This document shows positions 1-6,239 of a stretch of 7,268 bases of DNA, one piece after another. The stretch comes from Hyphomicrobium sp. (GTDB taxonomy: Bacteria > Pseudomonadota > Alphaproteobacteria > Rhizobiales > Hyphomicrobiaceae), in assembly GCA_025927515.1 (NCBI GenBank), contig JAICLG010000155.1:1-7268 (forward strand), given 5' to 3'. A program made the translations under genes and the position numbers. Within the stretch, counting starts at the first letter, position 1, and the number at the start of each line of letters is the position of its first letter. Under the pieces are notes generated by a model that was given only the letters and a program-made list of their open reading frames with translations, searched no databases and was not told where the DNA came from.

Positions 1-587
1 CCGCGAATCCGCCACGAAACACCGGCCATACCGGCCGCGGCAAAGCTGTTGCTGGAATCGCCGCCGATCCTGCCCGTGCATCCGCAGTCTTGGGTCATCG
101 AGCCGCTTGATGTTTCGTTGTGCGCGAAGCCGATGCCGGCGCCGATGTAAGGCACGATGCGGCCGCCGCGATTGAAATCGTAATAGAGGTTTGCGAGCAC
201 GACCGTGCTGCTGAAATCAAATTGAGCGTGGCTCGCTCCGCCGAAGCAATCGCAGAACGTGCTGTTCACGTTGGAATCGAACAGATAATCGACCGTGATG
301 TCGCCACGGAAGCCGTTGCCGAAATAGCGGCCAATGCCGCCGCCGACGCTCCACGAGCCATCGAGCTTGGTGTCGTAGGCTGAATAGCCTTCCGTTTCGA
401 CGCCGGGGGTCGTGAACCAGTTATAGCCGCCATCGGCGCGCAAGTACCAACCGGCAGACGGTGCCGGCATCGGCGCCATCGCAGGCGCGTCGTTGAGGTC
501 TCCGCCAAGGTCTGCCGCTGACGCGCTCAAGGCACTGCCGAGGACGAAGGCAGCGCCTAGGAGCAACACTTTTCCCGCATTAAACAT
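1..587 (-). CDS. Outer-membrane beta-barrel protein (Omp25/OmpA-barrel-like), 3' end outside window
   Basis: This reading frame is open from an ATG at 585-587 to the left edge, giving 195 codons of a partial gene. A Shine-Dalgarno AGGGA (595-599) sits 7 bases before the ATG. Residues 1-24 are a Sec signal peptide: a Lys, a Leu/Ala/Val-rich core, then ...SASA with likely cleavage before ADLGG. A short Pro/Ala/Met-rich linker (about 34-45) follows. After it come alternating aromatic and glycine strands typical of small 8-stranded barrels: about 47-57, 73-89, 93-104, 121-138, 144-157 and 180-194. Tight Gly/Asn turns face the periplasm (GNG, NRGGR) and longer loops face outward. The motif VPYIGAGIGFA (145-155) is characteristic of the OMP_b-brl/Omp25-RopB group of alphaproteobacteria. 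Its likely place is the outer membrane, in a structural or surface role; no substrate can be inferred. The odd feature is two Cys-x-Cys pairs, Cys112/Cys114 and Cys168/Cys170, both in predicted surface loops. The family call is confident, the exact role unknown. Confidence 0.88.
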   Translation of the reverse strand, partial: MFNAGKVLLLGAAFVLGSALSASAADLGGDLNDAPAMAPMPAPSAGWYLRADGGYNWFTTPGVETEGYSAYDTKLDGSWSVGGGIGRYFGNGFRGDITVDYLFDSNVNSTFCDCFGGASHAQFDFSSTVVLANLYYDFNRGGRIVPYIGAGIGFAHNETSSGSMTQDCGCTGRIGGDSSNSFAAAGMAGVSWRIR

Positions 588-665
588 ATGTTATTCCCTT
601 TGGCCGACGCGGCGATACGCGCTGCGCCGGATACTAAAAACTGCCCAGACAATGCAGAAGGATGC

Positions 666-680
666 TTAAGGGACACTTAA
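666..680. promoter_or_regulatory. Short dyad upstream of the outer-membrane protein gene (possible operator)
   Basis: TTAAG (666-670) and its complement CTTAA (676-680) are separated by 5 bases, about 80 bases upstream of the outer-membrane protein start codon. This AT-containing dyad stands out in a GC-rich context and lies where a promoter or repressor site would be expected. The arms are only 5 bp, so chance cannot be excluded, and I do not recognise a known operator. Confidence 0.2.
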
Positions 681-777
681 CCCACGTCGGGAATTGGGGC
701 GTGCGCGCTTGCGAGATGGGCTGGCGCTGCGTCGGCAGCAGCATGCATTATTCGTGAGGCAGGCCCTCTCGACCTCT

Positions 778-800
778 CCTCATTTGGCGAAATGGCGAGG
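778..800. other. Imperfect hairpin downstream of glmM
   Basis: CCTC-ATTT (778-785) pairs with AAAT (790-793) across a GGCG loop, and then with GAGG (797-800) after a 3-base GGC bulge. It lies about 130 bases past the glmM stop. It could help end or stabilise the glmM message, but no T-run follows on the minus strand, so it is not a standard intrinsic terminator. Confidence 0.2.
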
Positions 801-932
801 GGAATGGTGCAAACGCACGTCATTCACGCGCAGACGGGGATCCGTCCAACCGCCCCAACGGGAATAATCATCGGCCTGGTTGGGTCCCGGCCTTCCGGAT
901 GACGGTAGAGAAGCGACGGACCGTTTTAACTT

Positions 933-2279
933 TTATGCCGCCGCGGTTTTTACGGCGTCAACGATGTCGCCGACGATCGTGGAGACGATCTGCTCGTCGT
1001 CGCCTTCCGCCATGACGCGGATTACCGGTTCGGTGCCGGACGGACGTATGACGAGACGCCCATGCTCACCGAGCTTTTTCTTCGCCCCTTCGATCACCTT
1101 GACGACGCGCTTGTCATCGAGCGGCTTGCCGTTTCCATAGCGGACATTGCGCAGGATCTGCGGCAGCGGGTGGAAGCGATTGCAGACTTCGGAAACCGGT
1201 TTTCCCGTCGCGACGACGCACGCCAGGATCTGCAGCGCCGAGACAAGTCCGTCGCCCGTCGTCGTGAAATCCGACAGAACGATGTGGCCGGACTGCTCGC
1301 CGCCGACATTGAAGCCATGCTTGCGCATGTGCTCGGTGACGTAGCGGTCACCTACCGGCGTGCGCGCCATCGTCAGTCCGATGGATTTCAAGTAGCGCTC
1401 GAGACCAAGGTTGCTCATCACCGTCGCGACGATGCCACCGGCCATCAGCTGACCGGAACGCAGCCAGCTCTCGGCGATGACGGCCATCAGCTGATCGCCG
1501 TTTACGATCTCGCCCTTCTCGTTGACGATGACGACGCGGTCGGCGTCACCGTCGAGGCCAATGCCGATATCGGCGCGGAATTCCTTGACCTTTTCGACCA
1601 GCATTTCCGGCGAAGTCGAGCCGCAGTTGAGGTTGATGTTGAGGCCGTTCGGCTCGACGCCGATCTTGATGACCTCGGCGCCGAGTTCCCAGAGAGCCTC
1701 CGGCGCCACTTTATAAGCCGCGCCGTTGGCGCAATCGATGACGATGCGAAGGCCAGCGAGGCGCAAGTGCTTGGGCATCGTGCGCTTTGCAAATTCAATG
1801 TAGCGTTCCTGCGCGCTTTCAACCCGCGTGGCGCGGCCGATGTGCTCGGCTTCGACCAAGAGCGTCTTGGCGTCGGCGTCGATCAGCGCCTCGATCTGGT
1901 GTTCCGTTTCGTCGGAGAGCTTATAGCCGTCCTGATCGAAGAGCTTGATGCCGTTGTCATTCGAAGGATTGTGCGATGCCGACAGCATGACGCCGAGATC
2001 GGCGCGCAGAGATCGGGTCAGCATGGCGACGGCGGGCGTCGGCATCGGGCCAAGAAGAAACACGTCCATGCCGACCGACGTGAAGCCCGACATCAGGGCC
2101 GCTTCCAGCATGTAGCCTGAAAGGCGGGTGTCCTTGCCAATGACGACGCGATGGCGATGGTTTCCCGAGCGGAATATGGTTCCGGCCGCCATGCCGACCT
2201 TCAAGGCAATTTCCGACGTCATCGGATGCCGGTTGGCAAGCCCGCGAATTCCGTCCGTCCCGAAATACCGGCGTGACAT
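933..2279 (-). CDS. glmM: Phosphoglucosamine mutase GlmM
   Basis: A cytoplasmic enzyme that converts glucosamine-6-phosphate to glucosamine-1-phosphate, the step before GlmU in making UDP-GlcNAc for peptidoglycan and lipopolysaccharide. It has 448 residues, the normal family length, and all four phosphohexomutase domains are present. The N-terminus is MSRRYFGTDGIRG. The catalytic phosphoserine loop SASHNP places the phospho-Ser at 102, as in E. coli GlmM. The Mg-binding loop is DGDADR (Asp243, 245, 247). The sugar-binding loop is GGEQSGH (326-332). The C-terminal phosphate-binding loop is RPSGTEP (412-418). The ATG at 2277-2279 is chosen because GGGGA lies 5 bases upstream and the FGTDGIRG motif follows directly, as in homologues. 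It ends with TAA at 933-935. The gene stands alone here, without ftsH or folP beside it. The upstream leader has a hairpin at 2299-2319. There is no sign of damage or transfer. Confidence 0.97.
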   Translation of the reverse strand: MSRRYFGTDGIRGLANRHPMTSEIALKVGMAAGTIFRSGNHRHRVVIGKDTRLSGYMLEAALMSGFTSVGMDVFLLGPMPTPAVAMLTRSLRADLGVMLSASHNPSNDNGIKLFDQDGYKLSDETEHQIEALIDADAKTLLVEAEHIGRATRVESAQERYIEFAKRTMPKHLRLAGLRIVIDCANGAAYKVAPEALWELGAEVIKIGVEPNGLNINLNCGSTSPEMLVEKVKEFRADIGIGLDGDADRVVIVNEKGEIVNGDQLMAVIAESWLRSGQLMAGGIVATVMSNLGLERYLKSIGLTMARTPVGDRYVTEHMRKHGFNVGGEQSGHIVLSDFTTTGDGLVSALQILACVVATGKPVSEVCNRFHPLPQILRNVRYGNGKPLDDKRVVKVIEGAKKKLGEHGRLVIRPSGTEPVIRVMAEGDDEQIVSTIVGDIVDAVKTAAA

Positions 2280-2298
2280 TCTCTTCCCCGTCGTTGCG

Positions 2299-2319
2299 AA
2301 GCGGGACTTGCGTCCCCTT
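2299..2319 (-). promoter_or_regulatory. Hairpin in the glmM 5' leader
   Basis: On the minus strand AAG-GGGAC pairs with GTCCC-CTT across a GCAA (GNRA-type) tetraloop, with one bulged G. The stem is 8 bp. It lies about 20 bases before the glmM start, just upstream of the Shine-Dalgarno sequence, and is flanked on its 5' side by the AT-rich ATTTAAAT island. If transcription starts in or before that island, this would be a 5'-UTR stem that affects translation or message stability. It shows no resemblance to the glmS ribozyme. Function is inferred only from position. Confidence 0.35.
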
Positions 2320-2568
2320 AAAATTTAAATCTCACAAAGTCCTGGCAGACACTTGTTAGAGCCGCGGCTGCCCCGCTCGCGCTAGCTGCTGAATGCCGGC
2401 CACATCACCTATCGATATCAGGATCATGCCACTTCGAAGGTTGAACTAACGCAAATTTCCCACCATTTTCCCCAACGTTGTAGTAGCACGTTTTCCGGTT
2501 GCGGGGATCTGCCGGGGTTGGATGGGGTCACGGAATCGGCCCATAGGTCGGCTACGATTGCAGCGGCG

Positions 2569-2591
2569 TGCTGGCCGCGGGAGGGCCAGCA
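2569..2591. promoter_or_regulatory. Perfect 8-bp inverted repeat upstream of the ParA-like gene
   Basis: TGCTGGCC (2569-2576) and GGCCAGCA (2584-2591) form a perfect dyad with a 7-base spacer, and the arm centres are 15 bases apart. It ends 52 bases before the ATPase start codon. Possible roles are an operator for autoregulation, a binding site for the small partner protein encoded downstream, or a leader hairpin. No T-run follows, so it is not an intrinsic terminator. It does not match the conserved chromosomal parS sequence. Confidence 0.4.
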
Positions 2592-2643
2592 TCAGACCGC
2601 CAGGGGCAAGGTGTCAGCCGGAAGGCTTGAGGGGTAGCAGTTT

Positions 2644-3552
2644 ATGGCAGTGTTTCTGGCGGTGGCGAACCGCAAAGGCGGCGTGGGCAAATCGACGGTC
2701 GCCGTGATGCTGGCGCACGCGCTCGCGGTCCACGGCGGCAAGCGTGTCCTGCTGATAGATCTCGATTCTCAGTGCAATGCCTCGCTGATCCTCCAGGGTG
2801 GCCAAAGCTGGAACGAGGCCCGGAAAGCCGGGAAGACGATTGCCGACTATTTCTACGATCTTTTCGACGGGGTGCCGGCCAATGCCCGGGACTACGTCTC
2901 GAAGAACGTCGGCGACGTGGCGGCGGCGAACGGCAAGCCCGCCTCAATCGCGCTGGTTCCCGGCTCGCTGCTGCTTGAGGACATTCAGGGCGAGTTGTAT
3001 CTGAAGCAGGCCAACCAGAGCAATATTCCGGACGTGGTCGCCAACCGTGTTCGCGGGCGCATGGAAAGTCTCATTCGCCGCTTCGAGGGCGACTATGACG
3101 TGGTGATCCTCGACTGCGCGCCGGGGCTGTCGTTCGCGGCCCTCGCGGCGCTCAAGACCGCCGACAAAGTGATCGTTCCGTTCCGCCCGGACTACGTTTC
3201 GCAGCTTGCCGTCGATCGCGTGGCGATGCTGATCGAAGACACGCGCAATCTCGACGATTTGTCGGAAATCCCGATTGATGAGCGCCGTTACGTCTGTCTT
3301 GCGAATTATGTGCGCAACAACGACAAGGACTATATGATGATCGAGGAAATCAGCCTCGTGCATCCGGTGCTGGAAACTTTCCTACCGCAGCGCAACGGCA
3401 TCGCCAATGCGTTCGACTACATCGGGCAGCTGCGTTCGATCGATGCGAAGTATTCAGATGCCGCCGACGACGTGAAGGAACTCCATCAGGAAATCGCCCG
3501 GCTCATCGATGGAACCGTTGCGAAGCAGAAAACGAAAGTTTCGGTCTCCTAA
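2644..3552 (+). CDS. ParA/MinD-family (deviant Walker A) ATPase
   Basis: A 302-residue P-loop ATPase of the SIMIBI ParA/MinD class (AAA_31/CbiA type). Such proteins dimerise on ATP and position plasmids, chromosomes or protein complexes, usually with a partner that triggers hydrolysis. The deviant Walker A KGGVGKST is at 11-18, with the signature Lys11 and the P-loop Lys16. The Walker A' region DLDSQCN is at 39-45. Walker B VVILDCAPG is at 153-161, with Asp157. LVPGSLLLEDIQGEL (104-118) matches the usual segment between A' and B. The ATG is supported by GAGGGG with 9-base spacing, and the KGGVGKST motif begins at residue 11, as is normal. There is no N-terminal helix-turn-helix domain, so it resembles chromosomal/Soj-like or orphan ParA rather than long plasmid ParA. 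The A' motif is unusual: Ser and Cys replace the Pro and Gly of DxDPQGN. No ParB gene lies beside it. An unknown small gene follows with no gap. It is not the main chromosomal parA as far as context shows; the cargo is unknown. Confidence 0.9.
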   Translation: MAVFLAVANRKGGVGKSTVAVMLAHALAVHGGKRVLLIDLDSQCNASLILQGGQSWNEARKAGKTIADYFYDLFDGVPANARDYVSKNVGDVAAANGKPASIALVPGSLLLEDIQGELYLKQANQSNIPDVVANRVRGRMESLIRRFEGDYDVVILDCAPGLSFAALAALKTADKVIVPFRPDYVSQLAVDRVAMLIEDTRNLDDLSEIPIDERRYVCLANYVRNNDKDYMMIEEISLVHPVLETFLPQRNGIANAFDYIGQLRSIDAKYSDAADDVKELHQEIARLIDGTVAKQKTKVSVS

Positions 3553-4041
3553 TTGGGCAAATCCAAAAGCGCATCGAACATGAGCAAAGGCACACAGCTC
3601 TGGCCCGGCGACAAGATGCGCAGCTTTTTCAGCGCGCATATCCGGCGCGAGACGTCGCTCGACAATGCAGCCGCCGAGCGTCTCGCTGCGGCGCTGACGA
3701 AAGCGGTCAATCGCATGCTCGTCTGGGACATGCCAGTGGACGAGCAACTGGCCGCAAGCGCTAAAGCGCCCGAAGCCGTTCCGGAAGCCACGAAGCGGCA
3801 CGCGCGCGCTGAGAATTTCAACCCGTATCTGTTCTCGGCCATCGTCGTGCTTGCCAAACAGGGCCGCGACGGGCTGATCAAACGGTTGCAGGAGATCAAG
3901 TCGGCGGAGAACCTGCGCGCCTTCGCGGAAGCCCAGCACGTTCCGGTTGACGCAAAACTCCGTCGGCTGGATGACATCCGTAAGGCCATCGTCACGGCGG
4001 CAGAGCAGCGTCTCGCCGACCGGAAGGCCGCTGCGAGCTGA
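3553..4041 (+). CDS. Uncharacterised small helical protein coupled to the ParA-like ATPase
   Basis: I do not recognise this protein. The frame is open from a TTG (3553) that directly abuts the ATPase stop codon, giving 162 residues. An ATG at 3580 would give 153. Neither has a strong Shine-Dalgarno sequence, which suggests translation by coupling to the gene before it. The protein is soluble, charged and mostly helical, with no signal peptide or membrane segment. Three blocks can be seen: an N-terminal Lys/Ser stretch and helices (about 20-60), an Ala/Pro-rich linker (about 65-80), and a conserved-looking C-terminal block starting at ENFNPYLFSAIVVLAKQGR (86-104). The end of that block (about 117-150) reads as helix, short turn (QHVPVD), helix with many Arg/Lys. 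This could be a SAP/HeH-like nucleic-acid-binding fold, but that is a guess from pattern. Its position suggests it is the functional partner of the ATPase. No ParB motif (such as GERRxRA) is present. Confidence 0.75.
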   Translation: MGKSKSASNMSKGTQLWPGDKMRSFFSAHIRRETSLDNAAAERLAAALTKAVNRMLVWDMPVDEQLAASAKAPEAVPEATKRHARAENFNPYLFSAIVVLAKQGRDGLIKRLQEIKSAENLRAFAEAQHVPVDAKLRRLDDIRKAIVTAAEQRLADRKAAAS

Positions 4042-4080
4042 CGCTCATCCGCAAGCGCATTCCATCGGAGACAGCTTTCC

Positions 4081-5412
4081 GTGACGGCCGATGCACAACG
4101 CGACGAGGCGCCAGGACTCCGCCGCTCCATCGGAACGACGCAACTCGCGCTCTACGCCCTCGGCAGCATGGTCGGATCAGGCATCTATGGGCTCATCGGA
4201 AAAGCGGCGGGGCAGGCCGGTTCCGCGGTCTGGCTCTCATTTCTGATCGCGCTTTTTGCGGCGCTTCTGACGTCGCTTTCCTATGCTTCGCTCGGGTCGC
4301 GCTACCCGCGTGCTGGCGGCGCCGCCTACGTCACGGCTCGCGCCTTCGGCATACCCGTTCTGAGCTTCACCATCGGCCTCGCGCTCGTCGCTTCGGGCCT
4401 TACATCGATCGCGACGCAATCGAAAATCTTTGCGACGATCCTGGCCGACATCACGGGGCTCGAGCAGTTCTCGCCGACCTTTATCGCGATCGGCTTTCTG
4501 CTGATCCTCGGCGGCATCGTGTTTCGTGGCATTCGCGAGAGCATGTGGGTCAATGTCGTATGCACGCTGATGGAAGTCGGGGGCCTCTTACTCGTCATTG
4601 CCTCCGGGCTTTCCTATTGGGGAAGCGTCGACTATTTCGCAACGCCACCGGAACGCGCCGATACCTCTCTCGCCGTAGTCGTACTGCAGGCGTCGGTGCT
4701 GACGTTCTTCGCCTTCATCGGGTTCGAAGACGCCGTCAACGTCGCGGAAGAATGCAAAGACCCCGAACGCACAATCCCGGCCGGTCTGGTCATCGCGACC
4801 GTCGCTGCCGCCCTGCTCTATGTCGCGGTCGCGATCACCGCCGTGTCGGTCGTGCCCTGGCAAGAGCTTGCCGCAGCGCCGAGCCCGCTGACGGAAGTGA
4901 TGAAACGCAGCGCGCCCGCTATTCCGCCGGGCCTGATGACGTTCATCGCCCTTTTCTCGGTGGCGAATACGGCGCTGGTCAATTACGTCACGGCTTCGCG
5001 GCTGATCTACGGCATGGCGGGCGAAGGTCTGCTGCCGCGGCACTTCGGACGCATTCACGGAACACGGAGGACACCGCACATTGCGATCCTCGCGCTGCTC
5101 GCCGTGGCTCTATTGCTCGTCTGTGTGGGCGGCATCGCGGATCTTGCGGCCGCGACGGTGCTGCTGCTTCTCGTCGTGTTCATCGCGGTCAACGCCTCGC
5201 TCGTGGTGCTGAAGCGGCGCGCGGACGAGGCACCCGGGCTGTTCGAGATTCCGATTTTCCTGCCGCTCGCCGGGATCGTCGTGTGCGCCGGGCTGCTCGT
5301 CACGCGGCTTGCGAGCACGGATTGGCGTGCTCCGGCGCTGGCGGCGCTGCTGCTTTTCGGGATCGTCGGCCTCTACGCAGCGCTGCGCGCGACACGAGTC
5401 GACGGGCGGTGA
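4081..5412 (+). CDS. APC-superfamily amino-acid permease
   Basis: An inner-membrane secondary transporter, probably for amino acids or a related amine, of 443 residues with about 12 membrane helices (roughly 18-40, 45-71, 92-118, 131-150, 155-179, 198-222, 233-258, 283-310, 332-351, 353-376, 389-410, 416-437). Family marks are the unwound TM1 motif GSMVGSGIYG (28-37), the TM6 motif FFAFIGFEDAVNVAEE (209-224) followed by DPERTIPAGL (227-236), and the TM8 segment with ASRLIYGMAGEGLLP (305-319). This pattern fits the APC group, with resemblance to cationic-amino-acid/YfnA-like permeases; the substrate cannot be read from sequence. The start is GTG at 4081, with GGAGA (4067-4071) 9 bases upstream, and the protein begins with a typical short charged cytoplasmic tail. 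It follows the small gene after 39 bases and may be in the same transcript. It is convergent with the GST gene, with a palindromic repeat in between. Confidence 0.93.
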   Translation: MTADAQRDEAPGLRRSIGTTQLALYALGSMVGSGIYGLIGKAAGQAGSAVWLSFLIALFAALLTSLSYASLGSRYPRAGGAAYVTARAFGIPVLSFTIGLALVASGLTSIATQSKIFATILADITGLEQFSPTFIAIGFLLILGGIVFRGIRESMWVNVVCTLMEVGGLLLVIASGLSYWGSVDYFATPPERADTSLAVVVLQASVLTFFAFIGFEDAVNVAEECKDPERTIPAGLVIATVAAALLYVAVAITAVSVVPWQELAAAPSPLTEVMKRSAPAIPPGLMTFIALFSVANTALVNYVTASRLIYGMAGEGLLPRHFGRIHGTRRTPHIAILALLAVALLLVCVGGIADLAAATVLLLLVVFIAVNASLVVLKRRADEAPGLFEIPIFLPLAGIVVCAGLLVTRLASTDWRAPALAALLLFGIVGLYAALRATRVDGR

Positions 5413-5445
5413 GAGATCTGCTTCGCTCAAAGGTTCGCTCGGCCC

Positions 5446-5490
5446 TTCACCCCACCCCCTAACCCCTCCCCGTCAAGGGAGGGGAGTTGG
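5446..5490. repeat. C-rich palindromic intergenic repeat (REP-like, possible bidirectional terminator)
   Basis: A run of CACCCCACCCCCTAACCCC leads into a perfect 8-bp stem, CCCCTCCC (5463-5470) with GGGAGGGG (5477-5484), around a CGTCAA loop. GTT at 5486-5488 can extend pairing with AAC after a bulged A. It lies between the convergent permease and GST genes. Elements of this composition (CCCCTAACCCCTCCCC...GGGAGGGG) recur between genes in many alphaproteobacterial genomes, as I recall. Its place between converging genes suits transcript ending or 3'-end protection. It lacks a T-run, so classical terminator activity is unproven. Confidence 0.6.
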
Positions 5491-5558
5491 AGCGGAGAAT
5501 TTCGACGCTATCAGCGTTCGAGACTGCTTGGCTTTCTTGGGCCACACTCGACGCCTCT

Positions 5559-6158
5559 TTACATGCCCGGCATCGGAATGAAGTTCGGAAGCTTCTTGAT
5601 GCGATTGATCCAAGCCTGGACCGCCGGATAACGTTCGAGCGTGACGCCGCCTTCGTGGCTGATCGCGATGTAGGGCATGCAGGCAATATCGGCGATGGTC
5701 GGATGGCCAAGCGCGAGCCATTCGTTCCGCGCGAGATGCGCATCCATGATAGCCAGGAGCCGGTGCGCCTTCTCGCGAGCTACATCAATGTCGACAGCAC
5801 GACCGAACTTATCGTGCAGGCGGGCATCGCCAGGTCCGCGTGCGATTTCGTTCTCGGCCACCATCAGCCACTGCGCAACGGTCGCGAGCGACACCGCGTC
5901 GGCGGGCAGCCACGTGTCGCCTCCCCACTTGCGCGCGATATAAATCAAAATCGCCTGACTGTCGCGGAGCGTTACGCCGTTGTCTTCGAGAACGGGAATT
6001 TGGGTGAAGGCATTGCGTTCGATGTGCGGGCTTCGCTGATGTTCGCCACCGGGCAGGTCCATGTCCGTGATTTCGACGGGCACGCCGAGCAGCGCACACA
6101 GCAGCCGCACCTTGTAGCAATTACCGGACAGTTCGAAATTATAGAGCTTCACGACCAC
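5559..6158 (-). CDS. Glutathione S-transferase family protein
   Basis: A cytosolic GST-fold protein that would conjugate or transfer glutathione to electrophilic compounds; the substrate is unknown. It has 199 residues, close to the family norm of about 200-220. The N-terminal thioredoxin-like domain (about 4-78) has the SGNCYKVRL start of helix 1 (Ser11 or Cys14 as candidate catalytic residue), the cis-proline segment QIPVL (Pro55) and the glutathione gamma-glutamyl contact DSQAI (Asp66, Ser67). The helical C-terminal domain (about 88-199) carries the N-capping box in GHPTIADIA (Thr154, Asp157). The frame starts with GTG-GTC-GTG after GGAGG. The first GTG (6158) is only 3 bases from GGAGG, and the second (6152) is 9 bases away, so the 197-residue form starting MKLYNFELSG is more likely. 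The stop is TAA at 5559-5561. It lies 103 bases downstream of folP on the same strand and may be co-transcribed; there is no metabolic link with folate. Confidence 0.92.
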   Translation of the reverse strand: MVVKLYNFELSGNCYKVRLLCALLGVPVEITDMDLPGGEHQRSPHIERNAFTQIPVLEDNGVTLRDSQAILIYIARKWGGDTWLPADAVSLATVAQWLMVAENEIARGPGDARLHDKFGRAVDIDVAREKAHRLLAIMDAHLARNEWLALGHPTIADIACMPYIAISHEGGVTLERYPAVQAWINRIKKLPNFIPMPGM

Positions 6159-6239
6159 GGGCCTCCGTCAGGCAAACCAAGACGCCCGGAGACCTAAACC
6201 CTTTCGGTTCGTGACAACAGACCGCGGACGCGGCAATCA

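Larger units (their letters stand above)
588..932. other. Intergenic region between glmM 3' end and outer-membrane protein gene
   Basis: This 345-base stretch has no convincing gene on either strand. It must carry the leader and promoter of the leftward outer-membrane protein gene, and probably the end of the glmM transcript. I see a small TTAAG/CTTAA dyad at 666-680, an imperfect hairpin at 778-800, and a 5-bp dyad GACGG/CCGTC around 835-848. None of these is followed by a T-run on the minus strand, so no intrinsic terminator for glmM can be named. No clear -35/-10 pair stands out. A short open frame that starts at 880 on the plus strand runs antisense into glmM and is not credible as a gene. 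Confidence 0.6.
2280..2643. other. Divergent intergenic region between glmM and the ParA-like gene
   Basis: This 364-base stretch has no supported gene. It should hold the promoters of both glmM (leftward) and the ParA-like gene (rightward). The glmM side has an AT-rich island (about 2318-2331, with ATTTAAAT) next to a hairpin (2299-2319). The ParA side has a perfect 8-bp inverted repeat (2569-2591) and a Shine-Dalgarno GAGGGG (2629-2634). The middle portion (about 2440-2500) is comparatively AT-containing, with TTGAAC near 2441 as a possible -35 box, but I cannot pair it with a good -10. A 61-codon frame starting at 2522 runs into the ATPase gene in another frame and is not credible. I looked for SRP, 6S, tmRNA or tRNA signatures and saw none. 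Confidence 0.55.

Noticed and set aside
120..383. 87-codon plus-strand frame and the 80-codon minus-strand frame at 266-508
   Set aside because: Both overlap the outer-membrane barrel gene, whose frame has a signal peptide, a ribosome site and barrel strands.
902..931. ACGGT...ACCGT followed by TTTT, as a plus-strand terminator
   Set aside because: No plus-strand gene lies upstream to be terminated, the loop is long, and on the minus strand (the glmM direction) no T-run follows.
1062..2120. 352-codon plus-strand open frame opposite glmM
   Set aside because: It is fully antisense to an intact, highly conserved glmM, and its product is low-complexity Asp/Arg/Ala-rich, as expected for a shadow frame in GC-rich coding DNA.
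2522..2707. 61-codon frame upstream of the ParA-like gene
   Set aside because: It has no ribosome site of note, an Arg/Gly-rich product, and an overlap with the start of the ATPase gene in another frame.
2644..3552. ATPase as the chromosomal parA of a parAB locus
   Set aside because: No parB, gidB/rsmG, gidA or parS-like sequence is present nearby, and the following gene lacks ParB motifs.
4545..5462. 305-codon plus-strand frame overlapping the permease gene
   Set aside because: It overlaps the permease in another frame, and its product is Arg/Ala-rich without family motifs; the permease has 12 helices and clear APC motifs.
5487..6197. 236-codon plus-strand frame opposite the GST gene
   Set aside because: It is antisense to a GST with all family motifs, and no family is recognised in its product.
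6222..6233. CCGCG/CGCGG dyad between folP and GST
   Set aside because: The arms are 5 bp with a 2-base spacer, which is too tight for a good hairpin and common by chance in GC-rich DNA.
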